From Halodesulfovibrio sp. (GTDB lineage: Bacteria; Desulfobacterota; Desulfovibrionia; Desulfovibrionales; Desulfovibrionaceae): a DNA stretch of 64,000 nucleotides. A model generated the notes under the pieces. It worked only from the letters and a program-made list of their open reading frames with translations. It did no database searches and was not told the DNA's origin. How positions within the stretch are numbered: position 1 is the first letter of the stretch; every line of letters starts with the position of its first letter. Below, piece by piece: positions 42,323-51,762 of this stretch. The position numbers were made by a program, and so were the translations under genes. The DNA lies in assembly GCF_015482765.1 (NCBI RefSeq), contig NZ_JADMLB010000051.1, positions 1 to 64,000 of the forward strand. Reading direction: 5' to 3'.

Positions 42323-45300
42323 CTATGTCCGGATAACATCATCCATAATCGCTATCAGCCCTTCGACATCGGGGGTAACAAGTTCTCCGTCAGGGGTTTT
42401 CGGCATCGAAGCGAGCGTATTGCGAACGGTTCGATCAAACCCATTCAGATCCTGAGACGTAAGCGCCTTTTTAAAATCGCTTTCAATGCGCTGTGCATCA
42501 GTTGCAGACACACCCTGCCTTACGAGGGAGTAGGCAAGCAACGATGACGCAAGCGTGTACGCGGGAGCCGGATATTTCTCAGGATTATTCAAAATCCCCA
42601 ACGCATTCTGCGCGCGTTCATAATCCACGCCGCCGGATGTTTTCGGGAAATAATCCTCCAGCACATATTGTTGCTTTGTTGTCAGATTTTCCGGCACTAA
42701 CTCTTCGGCAGAGAATGATGACACTATCCCAGCCAGCGTATCCTTGGAACTCAGCCCTGCACGCATAGGCAGCGCATCAGTGTTCTGCTCTACCATCGGT
42801 GCAGCGTTAATTTGCATCAGTTCTTGCTGAGTAAATATCTCAGCAATATTCATTGTACTGTTGGATTGCTCTGTAATCGCTTGACGAATCCGGTCTGCCT
42901 GAGAGGATCGGGATATCGCTCTATCGAGAATTTTAAACGGCACAGCATGCCCATTAACAACGGCTCTCCCATTGACAAACTCAATATTCTGGCGATCTTT
43001 TCCTGCTTCGCGCTCCTGAGCAATCAATTGAGACTTAATCTCCTGAGACTGCGCATACAGAGTTGAAAGGCCGTGCTTCAAGTTGGCAATATCTTTTGCA
43101 CTCTCTGGTAATGCCGCCACTGCTGCATCAATATTTCGAGCAAACTCATCTCCATTTCTACTCTGGAATGCCTGCGTTGCTGCGCGAGTAAAACGATCGA
43201 CCTCTTTGGCTCCGGTATGCTCGCGTAAAGCTTCTCCATAGCCTGCCACCAAGGTTTTATAATCACCCTGAACTGTTTGATACCTCTGGTTCTGAGCAAG
43301 CCCCTGTTCGATTTTCTTTTCATCCGGCGGTGTGTAACTGGAAAGAGAATCCGCCACAGACTTGCCTACAAGACGAAATGCCTCTTCTGATTTAGGAGTC
43401 TGCGCCAGCTTCACGTCACCAGACTCAAACAACGGCCCCGTGCAACTCGGCTTAATTTTTACCCCTTTCTCATGATGGAATTCCACTTTGCCCAGCGGAG
43501 ATTTCATTGAGAACGTGTCCTTTCTTGAATAGTCGTAGACAACAGCATTCACACCAAGAGTACTTTCAAAGGACTGACTCCTGTTCTGCGAAACTGAAAG
43601 AACTTCTCTATTCTTCTCATCATGGAACAACGCCCCGAAGAACTTGCTCATGTCCGGATGAATCTTAGGATCATATTTTTCCAACTTTTTCTTGCCGACT
43701 TCAGATAAACCGTACTCGACAGAAATCGGATCACGATGCTTCAGAAACTTACCCAACAGCTCGGTTGTTTCCTTTTTTACCTGCTTATCGCCACCGCTTA
43801 TCTCTTTCGCCAACTCACCCATACGATACTTTTTCACAGGCCCTACAGTATCCAAACCAACTGTAAACGTCGCAGAAGTCGGCTTCTGCTTTGCTTCATC
43901 AAATGTATAGGAAACATCCTCAGAACGATTCGTTTTGATCGTAATTGCTACGCCAACATTTGGCTTGAAGCCCAACGAACCTACACCGATTGAGTCCGTA
44001 GGATTTGTCATACTTGATGTTCCAATCCCCGGAAGCCGCACCCCTCCACTGAACTTTGTTTGTGAAAAGTAATGATCCTTCTTCACGGTTTCGGTGTTGC
44101 TATGCTCACCCTTTGCGTCCACTTTAGAATGCGTAGTATTGTCATGTGACATCACCTGAACGGCAGCAGCGCCTTGAAGACCGAGCTTGAATCCGACGGA
44201 CTTCTCACCCTCTGCACCATATTTAATCTCACCTAACCCAGCATTACCAACCACTGTTAGTGCTGCTGTTGTAGAGCTGTTTGTATGACTGCTGTTATCA
44301 GAAGTTTTTTCGGTGCTCAGCTTTTCTAAAGCCTTAGGAGTTAATTCCCCAGCAAGAAATTGATCCAGTACTTTCCATGACGGCGTCGCTCCATCGTGAG
44401 GGAAGAAAAAGTCACTGGTATACTTCTGGTTATAAACAGTCTTATCATAACCAAATTCAACACCAGCCGCTCCGCTGACTCCTACATCAGTACCGGGAAT
44501 CTTAATACCAGCACTGGCACCACCCCAAACAGCACCATGGCCGGCAACTTCTTTCTCTGACGCAAAAGAAAAACGAAGTCCGGTCTTTTCTTTTGTGACG
44601 GTAATTGCGTTGCCATGAGCAAATTTCCCTGTCACCTCAGGACAAACGCCGACTCCTACTACAGGAAACGTTTTCCCTATTGCTTCAATCGGGTGCAACA
44701 CACCACCAGTATGCGTTCTGGTAGAGTCAAATGTAATTGATGACCCAGGTTCAAGATTATAGACAATATCTTTGGTCGCTTCACGGAAAGATCGCTGATT
44801 CGTATTTAACCCGTGAGCAAAGCGACCTCTTGTCTTAATCTCATCACTGGAAGAAAACACCTTGCTCCAGTATGCTGCGGAATGAGCAATCTTCTCTCGC
44901 CCTTTCACTCCCTGAACAACAGAATCTGTGCCCACAACAAGTGCTGAGTTATTATGCTTGAACATAATCTCCCGTGTGGCGGAATCAGTAAGCTCAGCCC
45001 TTGTTTGTTCAAGTGACGCCTTGTCGCTGTCAGAAAGCTCCGGATGCGCTGCAATGTGGGAACTTATTTTAGTCTGCTGCTCAGCACCTTTCTGCGCAAT
45101 GTCACAAATAGCCTTCTGGTTTGCATATAAGCGGGCAACCAATGCTGAGGCATTATCCTTTTTAGAAATATGTATCCCTGAATCATGCAGCGCTTTAAGC
45201 GTGTTCACGACCTTATCTGATGAATTATCAGAAGCTACGACGTTCTGTTCCAATTCAAACGAGGCGTAACGCAATTTAAGCTGATTCTTCCATAACGTCG

Positions 45301-46945
45301 CAAAGTCATCTTTAGACGTCGCATCCCGTTTAGCAGAACCTTCCTGAGGCTTTATGGTTCCATCATCATTCAACAGGTTGTACTCTTTAAGCAGTAAACG
45401 GCATGTTGCTTCAGAATCCTTATTCAACGTGTTGATTGAATCCACAGCGTGATCCGCCCCCTGCAGAATGTGCCGCTGCGTTAAGAAACCATTATTCTCC
45501 GCCTTAAGTTGGCTTTTCAATTCTTTCTGGTTGGTCTTCAACACATCACGAACATCAAGTTCTGCATTCTTCTTAACGGTTCTTGCATCAAGCTTTTTCG
45601 TTCCGTGCTGCTCTGCAATGTAGCCTTCCTGCTTTGGCGGCTTCATATATTTCCCGAAAAAGAAGCGGAGAGCAGCCTTCCCGACATTTGTCTCCTGCTT
45701 ACGCTCCCGACCAGAGGCGTGTGCTTTGAAGAAATGGTTGTTTTCAAAAGTAAGCTTTTTGGTCTTATGTAATGAGGCAAGTCGCTTGTCAGAACTCTTT
45801 TGCAAAAGCTTTTCAGAAAGCTTATCCGAAGGAATTTCTTCCATCTTTGACTTTGCTTTCGGGTGGGTGAACCATCGGTCGCCAACACCCTTGAATGCAG
45901 CCTTACCACCAGTTGTTTTATGCAGCTCTGTGTACTCCACACCTTTATGCTCAAGCTGCTTCCACTCACTCTCTTTCGGGTTCTTAAAGAATACGTTTCC
46001 CTCTTTACACATCACCCAAATGCGCCCCCGTTTATCAACAACTATCTGCTGCGGGTCGTTATGCGGAAAATCAATATGCGTGGTTTCCCCATCAGTAATA
46101 ACGTCAACAGAACCTTCTTTAAGCACTGCAAACTGTTTGCTGCCCACCATAGCAACATCTTTTGTTCCCTTGGAGTGCATACCGTCACGAAACGCGCTGT
46201 TTTGAATAGAAACATCAACCGGTTTCCACTGATGACGTGAAGGGGTGTATTCTTTCCACACACCGTCTTTATTCAAAAACGCCATCTTTCCGTCTGCGGT
46301 GCAGCGAGGCTCAGGATCAAACTTGTTCCCGCCGGACGGCACGGCAGTCCAACCGTTTTTTGTATTGTCATGGTGGAAAATACGCCCGGACTTATCTGTA
46401 ATCCAAAGATTGTTTTCTCTATCAATAGACATATGCTGCACAGACTCTGCGTTCTCCGGCAGCCTGAACGATCCGACAATTTGAGTGGAATCATCCGCAT
46501 TGTACATATTGATGGTATTGCCGCCGGAATGCGTAAGAAGCTTTCCATCAGGCTGAATCGCAAACCCTTTAGTATCCGCCTCTACAGTCGCGACAGGACT
46601 CAAGGTATAGTTACGCCCGTCACTGCTCTCCGCTTTAATAACTTCGCACTCAGAAGGAGTTGTTTGAACGAGTAAATATGGAGTGCCATCTCTGGATTCA
46701 AAGCTTGATTTGATAGTATCGTTCGGGGAAAGCGCCACGCCATCTGCCTGAACCAGATTGACGTTGCGATCAAACACACTTTTCATCATTGGCTGCGGTG
46801 CTCTACCAGCCTCTACCGTACGTTGCGAATTGGCAGTTGCTGATGCAGCAGATGTTCCTACTTCCTTAACAGGAACAGCAGGGTTGAATGTTGCGCCCTG
46901 ATATTGATGCGCAGCAGAGGAAGAAGCAGAACCGACCTGTGTCAT
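42323..46945 (-). CDS. AvrE/DspE-like type III effector
   Basis: 1540 residues. After a Ser/Ala-rich secretion-type N-terminus come beta-propeller-like repeats (about 130-340: NLWITDKSGRIFHHDNTKNG; GRIWVMCKEGNVFFKNPKES). A helical middle follows, then a long beta region from about 720 (LEPGSSITFDSTRTHTGGVL; AVWGGASAGIKIPGTDVG) and a helical C-terminus. This layout fits AvrE-family effectors of plant pathogens, which form water- and solute-permeable channels. Start at 46945 follows CGGAG. It lies behind its chaperone gene. Homology is by layout and local resemblance, not a database match. Confidence 0.6.
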   Translation of the reverse strand: MTQVGSASSSAAHQYQGATFNPAVPVKEVGTSAASATANSQRTVEAGRAPQPMMKSVFDRNVNLVQADGVALSPNDTIKSSFESRDGTPYLLVQTTPSECEVIKAESSDGRNYTLSPVATVEADTKGFAIQPDGKLLTHSGGNTINMYNADDSTQIVGSFRLPENAESVQHMSIDRENNLWITDKSGRIFHHDNTKNGWTAVPSGGNKFDPEPRCTADGKMAFLNKDGVWKEYTPSRHQWKPVDVSIQNSAFRDGMHSKGTKDVAMVGSKQFAVLKEGSVDVITDGETTHIDFPHNDPQQIVVDKRGRIWVMCKEGNVFFKNPKESEWKQLEHKGVEYTELHKTTGGKAAFKGVGDRWFTHPKAKSKMEEIPSDKLSEKLLQKSSDKRLASLHKTKKLTFENNHFFKAHASGRERKQETNVGKAALRFFFGKYMKPPKQEGYIAEQHGTKKLDARTVKKNAELDVRDVLKTNQKELKSQLKAENNGFLTQRHILQGADHAVDSINTLNKDSEATCRLLLKEYNLLNDDGTIKPQEGSAKRDATSKDDFATLWKNQLKLRYASFELEQNVVASDNSSDKVVNTLKALHDSGIHISKKDNASALVARLYANQKAICDIAQKGAEQQTKISSHIAAHPELSDSDKASLEQTRAELTDSATREIMFKHNNSALVVGTDSVVQGVKGREKIAHSAAYWSKVFSSSDEIKTRGRFAHGLNTNQRSFREATKDIVYNLEPGSSITFDSTRTHTGGVLHPIEAIGKTFPVVGVGVCPEVTGKFAHGNAITVTKEKTGLRFSFASEKEVAGHGAVWGGASAGIKIPGTDVGVSGAAGVEFGYDKTVYNQKYTSDFFFPHDGATPSWKVLDQFLAGELTPKALEKLSTEKTSDNSSHTNSSTTAALTVVGNAGLGEIKYGAEGEKSVGFKLGLQGAAAVQVMSHDNTTHSKVDAKGEHSNTETVKKDHYFSQTKFSGGVRLPGIGTSSMTNPTDSIGVGSLGFKPNVGVAITIKTNRSEDVSYTFDEAKQKPTSATFTVGLDTVGPVKKYRMGELAKEISGGDKQVKKETTELLGKFLKHRDPISVEYGLSEVGKKKLEKYDPKIHPDMSKFFGALFHDEKNREVLSVSQNRSQSFESTLGVNAVVYDYSRKDTFSMKSPLGKVEFHHEKGVKIKPSCTGPLFESGDVKLAQTPKSEEAFRLVGKSVADSLSSYTPPDEKKIEQGLAQNQRYQTVQGDYKTLVAGYGEALREHTGAKEVDRFTRAATQAFQSRNGDEFARNIDAAVAALPESAKDIANLKHGLSTLYAQSQEIKSQLIAQEREAGKDRQNIEFVNGRAVVNGHAVPFKILDRAISRSSQADRIRQAITEQSNSTMNIAEIFTQQELMQINAAPMVEQNTDALPMRAGLSSKDTLAGIVSSFSAEELVPENLTTKQQYVLEDYFPKTSGGVDYERAQNALGILNNPEKYPAPAYTLASSLLAYSLVRQGVSATDAQRIESDFKKALTSQDLNGFDRTVRNTLASMPKTPDGELVTPDVEGLIAIMDDVIRT

Positions 46946-47059
46946 AGTATAAATCTCCGTATGTGATGATGTTGAGCAAATGTCCCTGTTACGCCGGATC
47001 ACACGGTAAACTTACGCCAACCAGTGCGCCGTATTCCGGCAACAACATTCCACTGCCGA

Positions 47060-47545
47060 TTACACGCGCATTCCCGCCATCGGCATGGATGCAGGTGCAG
47101 GAATCTCTTCTACCTTCTGTTCCGGCTCGTTGTGTTCCGGCTCCACAGCACCAAGCTTTTCCAAATGTACTGCCCACGCTTCTGCTACGTTTGCAAAATC
47201 TTCCATCACCGTAAAAAACTGATTCTCTGTTAACGCACTTAACGGAGTCTGATACTGAAGCAGCACAACACCCGTATTCTCATCTACTCCCAAAGTTGCC
47301 CCGTGTGTTTGCTCAAAAAACACGTTGGCACCCAGCAATGCTGCATACACCTCTTCTTTGCCAGCCTCGGGCATATCGCCCAGCACACTGTACATAAAGA
47401 ACTGACCAGCCTCTTCGCTGGTTTCCATGTTCACAACAAGATCATCAATAACAAGAGAACACGCACCGCTCTCATTCAATTCCAATCCTTCTAAACCGAC
47501 ACTCTCTCCAAAATGCTCCAGCATTTCTGCAAACTGACTCTGCAT
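47060..47545 (-). CDS. CesT-family type III secretion chaperone
   Basis: The 161-residue product shows the family pattern: FAEMLEHFGESVGLEGLELN, CSLVIDDLVVNMET, LGDMPEAGKEEVYAALLGAN and THGATLGVDENTGVVLLQYQ. It precedes the large effector by 115 bases on the same strand, as DspF/AvrF precede or follow DspE/AvrE. The C-terminal Pro/Glu tail is extra. AGGAG precedes the start. It most likely binds the effector N-terminus. Confidence 0.88.
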   Translation of the reverse strand: MQSQFAEMLEHFGESVGLEGLELNESGACSLVIDDLVVNMETSEEAGQFFMYSVLGDMPEAGKEEVYAALLGANVFFEQTHGATLGVDENTGVVLLQYQTPLSALTENQFFTVMEDFANVAEAWAVHLEKLGAVEPEHNEPEQKVEEIPAPASMPMAGMRV

Positions 47546-47993
47546 ATATTTCTCCTGTGTGCATCCCGTATGCAGGACACGTTAGAATTACATTTGTGGT
47601 GGACAACAGCTGCCCCCGTTGTTCATGCAGAGTGCCTTTTCATCTTTCATGCCAAATGTAACATGCTGATATTAATCAATTTAACCAAAGAAACGATTAT
47701 GTAATCCTGCCAATTCAGTGCACAAGTATTCCTTACATGCCAACTTTGGTGGAAGAACCTCCCCCGCCAGTTACATCGCCAACAATTGTGGCATGTTGCC
47801 CACAACGTGCTCAAACGTAAACGCTCTCATTTCCCACTTAATATATTGTTTTCATTGCAAAAACACCCTTGGCACAACTTGTGCTTCTTCTGTGTTGGCA
47901 AAAGGTTCTTTTGCAGCAGGCAGGTACCGCAACCACAATGTGTGCTGCAAAACAAAAGACTCACCAACACATTCAATCCAAAGGGAATTTCGT
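47546..47993. other. Divergent control region of the T3SS island
   Basis: 448 bases without a gene between the chaperone-effector operon and the main T3SS operon. It holds a sigma-54 promoter (47870) and CATGCCA repeats at 47648 and 47736 with an inverted TGGCATG at 47789, located where an enhancer-binding protein would bind. No sigma-54 box was found for the minus strand. Confidence 0.6.
47870..47885 (+). promoter_or_regulatory. Sigma-54 promoter of the T3SS operon
   Basis: TGGCACAACTTGTGCT has GG (-24) at 47871-47872 and GC (-12) at 47883-47884 with exactly the required spacing. Transcription would start near 47896, about 100 bases before the first gene. The match is to TGGCAC-N5-[T/G]TGC[A/T]. 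Confidence 0.75.
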
Positions 47994-48284
47994 ATGAGCC
48001 CAGATGTCGCAAAAGAAAGCCTTGAACTTGTAGAGAAAAATCAAGAACTGCTGGAAAAGCTGGATGAAACAATGCGCGAACAGCGCATGCAGATTGCCAA
48101 CATTGAAGCGGAGATGGAAAGGCTCGGGCTCAGTTTCTCCAAAGATCTCCCGATGGATCAGCTGACCGATGATCAAAAAGCGCAGCTGACAACACTTCAG
48201 GCAGACATCGAACGGATTGAAGCCGAAATGGCTGAGACAAAAATTAAAGTTACCAGACCAAGAACACACCGGATGATGGTCTAG
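47994..48284 (+). CDS. Small coiled-coil protein, first gene of the T3SS operon
   Basis: 96 residues, almost wholly helical with two heptad-rich segments (LELVEKNQELLEKLDETMRE; DDQKAQLTTLQADIERIEAE). AAAGGGAA precedes the start. Its place before the SycD-like chaperone suggests a chaperone or secreted regulator for the translocators. I do not recognise a family. Confidence 0.65.
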   Translation: MSPDVAKESLELVEKNQELLEKLDETMREQRMQIANIEAEMERLGLSFSKDLPMDQLTDDQKAQLTTLQADIERIEAEMAETKIKVTRPRTHRMMV

Positions 48285-48340
48285 CACCAAAAACAGTTGC
48301 ACAAGGCACACAGCGCCTACACGACAAAGGGAGACCACTC

Positions 48341-48820
48341 ATGACCGTAGAACAAGACGCAACACTGTTTGACAAAAACATTGCCGAGCTGGCCAGCAGA
48401 GCTGCCCGCGGTGAGGTTATTGTCAAAGAAGAACTCGGAATCACTGAACAGGAAATGGAAGCCATGTATGCCGTGGCGTACAACCTGTTCCAAAATAAAA
48501 AATACGATGACGCGATTAAAAGCTTCAGTCTGCTCGCCATGTTTAATCCTATGGAATACAAGTACATATTCGGCATAGGCTCCTGTTTTCATATGAAGGG
48601 AGAATATGCAGTCGCCAGTATGTACTACGTCATGGCAAGCGCACTAGATGAAGAACAGGCTGCCCCTTTTCTACACACTGCTGAATGCATGCTGGCTATC
48701 AAAGACGAAGAAGGCGCACGTGACAGCCTGAACATTGCAATCAGCAAGGCCAAAGGGAACAAGCAGTTTGCACCAATTCAGCAACGCGCAGAAGTGATGC
48801 TGACTAACATGAGCGCCTGA
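48341..48820 (+). CDS. SycD/LcrH-family translocator chaperone
   Basis: The 159-residue TPR protein matches class II T3SS chaperones: ELGITEQEMEAMYAVAYNLF, KYDDAIKSFSLLAMFNPMEY, YIFGIGSCFHMKGEYAVASM. It would hold the two translocators encoded directly downstream until secretion. GGGAG precedes the start. Confidence 0.92.
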   Translation: MTVEQDATLFDKNIAELASRAARGEVIVKEELGITEQEMEAMYAVAYNLFQNKKYDDAIKSFSLLAMFNPMEYKYIFGIGSCFHMKGEYAVASMYYVMASALDEEQAAPFLHTAECMLAIKDEEGARDSLNIAISKAKGNKQFAPIQQRAEVMLTNMSA

Positions 48821-48837
48821 CAAAGAGAGAACTGAGT

Positions 48838-49851
48838 ATGTCAATTACCACGACAACAGGAGTCAGCGGAAATCCCGCCGCGACTTCCTCAGGGGTAGTT
48901 TCCGGCTCACAGACCGATCGACAGCCGGCGACACCGCCCTCAACAAATGGGGATCTGCAAGGAGCTTCCGGAGCGGCATATGCTGCCAACTCCCACATGT
49001 TCATGGAAGCACCGAAGCTGGATAACGCGAGCATGATGCTGATGCTCACTAAACTGCAATCAAAACTTGCAGACCAGCAGACCACCCTTGCAGGTGAAGA
49101 CATTAAGTCTAAACGGAAAGATATGAAGGATATGCACGAAAAACGCATATCCAAAATGCAGGAGTACTGGGACAAAATGGCAAGTTCCACCAAGGGCGGC
49201 TTCTTCGGAAGACTGTTCAAGGGACTGAAAGCATTGTTCTCCGGTGACATCAAAGGCTTTTGCGACAACATGGAAAAAGCCTTCACCGAAGACATTGTTA
49301 CCGCCATTATCAGCGTTGTTGTCATGACCGTATGCTGCGCCACCATGGGGCCTATGGGAGCACTTGTCGCTATGGCGGTGCTTACCCCTTCCATGATGGG
49401 CGACCCTATGCTGATGGGGGAATTTGCAGACATGATGGGACTTGAAGGCGATGCCAAAGAAGACTTCATGAAAGCTATGAAGTGGACAGGCTTCGCCCTT
49501 GAAATCATCGTTGATATCGCCATTGCTGTGGCTGTCAGCGTTGCTACAGGCGGTGCTGCCACCGGCCCTGTTATCGCTCTTCTGGTTGCCAAAGCTTCCG
49601 TCATTGCAGCCCGCGAAACAGAGCGCGGAGTGCGCGACTATCAAGCAACCAAGGCACAGGCTGAAGGGCTTGAGGCATACGCAGATGCAGACCGGCTTCA
49701 GGCAGATGCCAACGTCGTTCAAACAAACATCAATAAAGACATGGATCGGATGAAAGACTTTCTCGATAACTTCGCCAAAGTCATTCAGGACAGCGCGCGC
49801 ATGTTGCAGAAAAACTATCAGGCAACACAGGCCGCTGCCACCAGCGTTTAA
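48838..49851 (+). CDS. sctE: Major translocator SctE (YopB/SseC-like)
   Basis: The 337-residue product has a low-complexity secretion N-terminus, a coiled coil (about 75-105), and two hydrophobic segments: TAIISVVVMTVCCATMGPMG and the following AVLTPSMMG region, and FALEIIVDIAIAVAVSVATG. This is the SctE layout for insertion into host membranes. It lies between its chaperone and SctB. Sequence of such proteins is poorly conserved; the call rests on layout and context. Confidence 0.85.
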   Translation: MSITTTTGVSGNPAATSSGVVSGSQTDRQPATPPSTNGDLQGASGAAYAANSHMFMEAPKLDNASMMLMLTKLQSKLADQQTTLAGEDIKSKRKDMKDMHEKRISKMQEYWDKMASSTKGGFFGRLFKGLKALFSGDIKGFCDNMEKAFTEDIVTAIISVVVMTVCCATMGPMGALVAMAVLTPSMMGDPMLMGEFADMMGLEGDAKEDFMKAMKWTGFALEIIVDIAIAVAVSVATGGAATGPVIALLVAKASVIAARETERGVRDYQATKAQAEGLEAYADADRLQADANVVQTNINKDMDRMKDFLDNFAKVIQDSARMLQKNYQATQAAATSV

Positions 49852-49882
49852 CCCGATTCAGTAGATTTGTGAGGATACATTA

Positions 49883-50824
49883 ATGACCGCAACAGGTACT
49901 ATTCCCTCTTTTGACGGATGGTCTGCAAACCGGATTCAAAACTGGATTGAGACCAACCCTGCCAATACGCAAGGAGTGGAACAGGCACAGGTTGTTCTGG
50001 CATCCATGACAACCGGTGATGTGAAAGGTGCTGCAAGTGCGCAGGAAATGCGTGCAGGCTCTATCACACTTCCTGCTCCGAGTAATGACATCGACCTGAA
50101 AGGTGCCGGTGACATTATGGCCAAGTTTGAGGAACTGTTGATTCTCTTCCAGCTTATGGCGGCAGAGAACAAAAAATTCACCAGACAGGATGCAAATGCG
50201 TTGCTGGAAAAAGCAGCGGACAAGCTGCTTCAGGCTGCGGATAAAAAAGATGAAGGGGCTGAAAAAATGCTCTCTATGGCGATTGTGGCACTCGTTGTCA
50301 CAGTTGTCGGTGCTGCCGTCAGTATTGCTCTTGCTCCGCTTGCAGCAGTTACCGGCGGTGCAACACAGGGAGCACAGAAAGCCGCTACAGAAGCCGCAAA
50401 AAAGGCGACAACAGAAGTTATTAAAAACACACTGAACGCCATCAAGACTTCTATCATCAAAACAGTAAAACAAGGTGTTAAGCACACGCTTAAAGCCCTG
50501 CTCAAAACCATTGCACAGGCAGCATCTAAAAGTGCTTCCTACGCGGCAAAAGGCACAACCAAAGTTATGTCCAACCCGCAGGCATGCATGGGCGTGTTTC
50601 AGGGCGTGTCACAATCTATGAGTGCTCTTGGACAAAGCAAGTCCATGATCGCGCAGGCAGAAGGTGACCGCTATCAGGCTCAGGCAACAGAAACACAGGC
50701 GCATCAGAAAAAAGCTGAAGAACGCGTCGGTGATTTCCGTGAAGCCATGAAAAAAATGAACGACCTCATCCGTACACTGTACGACGCAAAAATGAAGTCG
50801 GAAGAAGCAGCGGCCAAAGCATAA
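49883..50824 (+). CDS. sctB: Minor translocator SctB (YopD/SseD-like)
   Basis: The 313-residue product has one main hydrophobic segment (SMAIVALVVTVVGAAVSIAL, about 130-155), flanking amphipathic helices rich in Ala/Lys/Thr and a C-terminal coiled coil (about 260-305). It forms the pore with SctE. GAGGATAC precedes the start. Confidence 0.8.
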   Translation: MTATGTIPSFDGWSANRIQNWIETNPANTQGVEQAQVVLASMTTGDVKGAASAQEMRAGSITLPAPSNDIDLKGAGDIMAKFEELLILFQLMAAENKKFTRQDANALLEKAADKLLQAADKKDEGAEKMLSMAIVALVVTVVGAAVSIALAPLAAVTGGATQGAQKAATEAAKKATTEVIKNTLNAIKTSIIKTVKQGVKHTLKALLKTIAQAASKSASYAAKGTTKVMSNPQACMGVFQGVSQSMSALGQSKSMIAQAEGDRYQAQATETQAHQKKAEERVGDFREAMKKMNDLIRTLYDAKMKSEEAAAKA

Positions 50825-50988
50825 CACGCTTCAAGCCGCTTCCCGTTCACACAGACATACAAACGTGCAGTCAGTCTGTGCGGTGCGGGCAGTATTCAAC
50901 AGCGGACTGAAGGCAGCCCGCTGCATACCAAAACAATAAGCACTGCGGTTAATTATTCGCAGTACACAGCAAACTTATGGAGATTATT
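50825..50988 (+). other. Hairpin-rich gap between translocator genes
   Basis: Three hairpins are visible: CACAGAC/GTCTGTG, GCGGGC/GCCCGC and ACTGCG/CGCAGT. None has a proper T-run. They may stabilise or process the messenger of the secreted proteins. Confidence 0.45.
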
Positions 50989-51594
50989 ATGAGTACTACA
51001 GGTGTACACGCTTCTAACGTTCAGTCCCTCGATTCCGGTTACTTTCAGGTAGGCGATGCAAAACTTACTTTTGCCGACCTTGTTATGCTTGTGGGTCTTA
51101 ACTCCCTTAAGTCTCAGGACAAGACATTTGAAACCATGTTCAAAGAGTCTCAGGAGCGTTCCGAATGCATGAACTTGTTGAACGATTGCATCCAGATGCT
51201 CAACACCTACAAAGATAACTTTGATAAAGACGGCAAAGCCATCGACAAAGGCGGCTACACTGGCAGCTCTGATGAACTCGTCGGCTTAACCAATGCAGAC
51301 AAAGAAAAATGGCTCTCCGTGTACAAGCCAAAACTTACTGACTCCGGTCTTGTAAAAGACAAAGAAGCAGATCAGGCTGCATGCATGGGCATCGGCTCTG
51401 ATGCGCTTTTCACTAAAAAAGAGCTTGATAACTTCCTTGAGAACGCCAAGCTTGCTCAGTCTAACATGAGCTCCACTAACGAGCAGCAGATGATGAAAAC
51501 CAACCAGGCTGCAACAAAGCGTTCAACCATTTTGCAGCAGCTCCAGACCCTGCTCTCCGCGGCTAAAGACGCTTCCAGCGCTGCAGCACGCTAA
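50989..51594 (+). CDS. Secreted T3SS needle-tip or EspA-like filament protein
   Basis: 201 residues: a disordered N-terminus, helix (LTFADLVMLVGLNSLKSQDK), a central mixed domain, and a long C-terminal helix (ATKRSTILQQLQTLLSAAKD). This arrangement with helices at both ends fits tip or EspA/SseB-type secreted filament proteins, which accompany SctE/SctB genes. The ATG at 50989 follows TATGGAGAT. Exact family uncertain. Codon use is biased as in highly expressed genes. Confidence 0.6.
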   Translation: MSTTGVHASNVQSLDSGYFQVGDAKLTFADLVMLVGLNSLKSQDKTFETMFKESQERSECMNLLNDCIQMLNTYKDNFDKDGKAIDKGGYTGSSDELVGLTNADKEKWLSVYKPKLTDSGLVKDKEADQAACMGIGSDALFTKKELDNFLENAKLAQSNMSSTNEQQMMKTNQAATKRSTILQQLQTLLSAAKDASSAAAR

Positions 51595-51613
51595 CTGATA
51601 CGCTAAACCTGTT

Positions 51614-51735
51614 ATCGGTCTGCTGCCTGCACCACACACTTCATGCGGTACAGTGTGCAGTCTTCAGCAGACCGATTATCATAAACACCCCCCTTCGGGA
51701 GTCTTCCCCTCGGGCTCCTGAAGGGACTTTTCTTA
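51614..51735 (+). other. Two large hairpins after the secreted-protein genes
   Basis: A 12-bp stem (ATCGGTCTGCTG 51614-51625 with 51665-51676) encloses a CACACT/AGTGTG hairpin. A second 11-bp stem (CCCTTCGGGAG/CTCCTGAAGGG, 51691-51725) is followed by ACTTTTCTTA, a partial terminator. They probably lower read-through from the abundant translocator messenger into sctC onward. Confidence 0.55.
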
Positions 51736-51762
51736 CGCCTGCACAGGCGGAAAGGATTATTC

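Noticed and set aside
49060-49722. 220-residue frame antisense to SctE
   Set aside because: His- and Cys-rich antisense shadow of a recognised gene.
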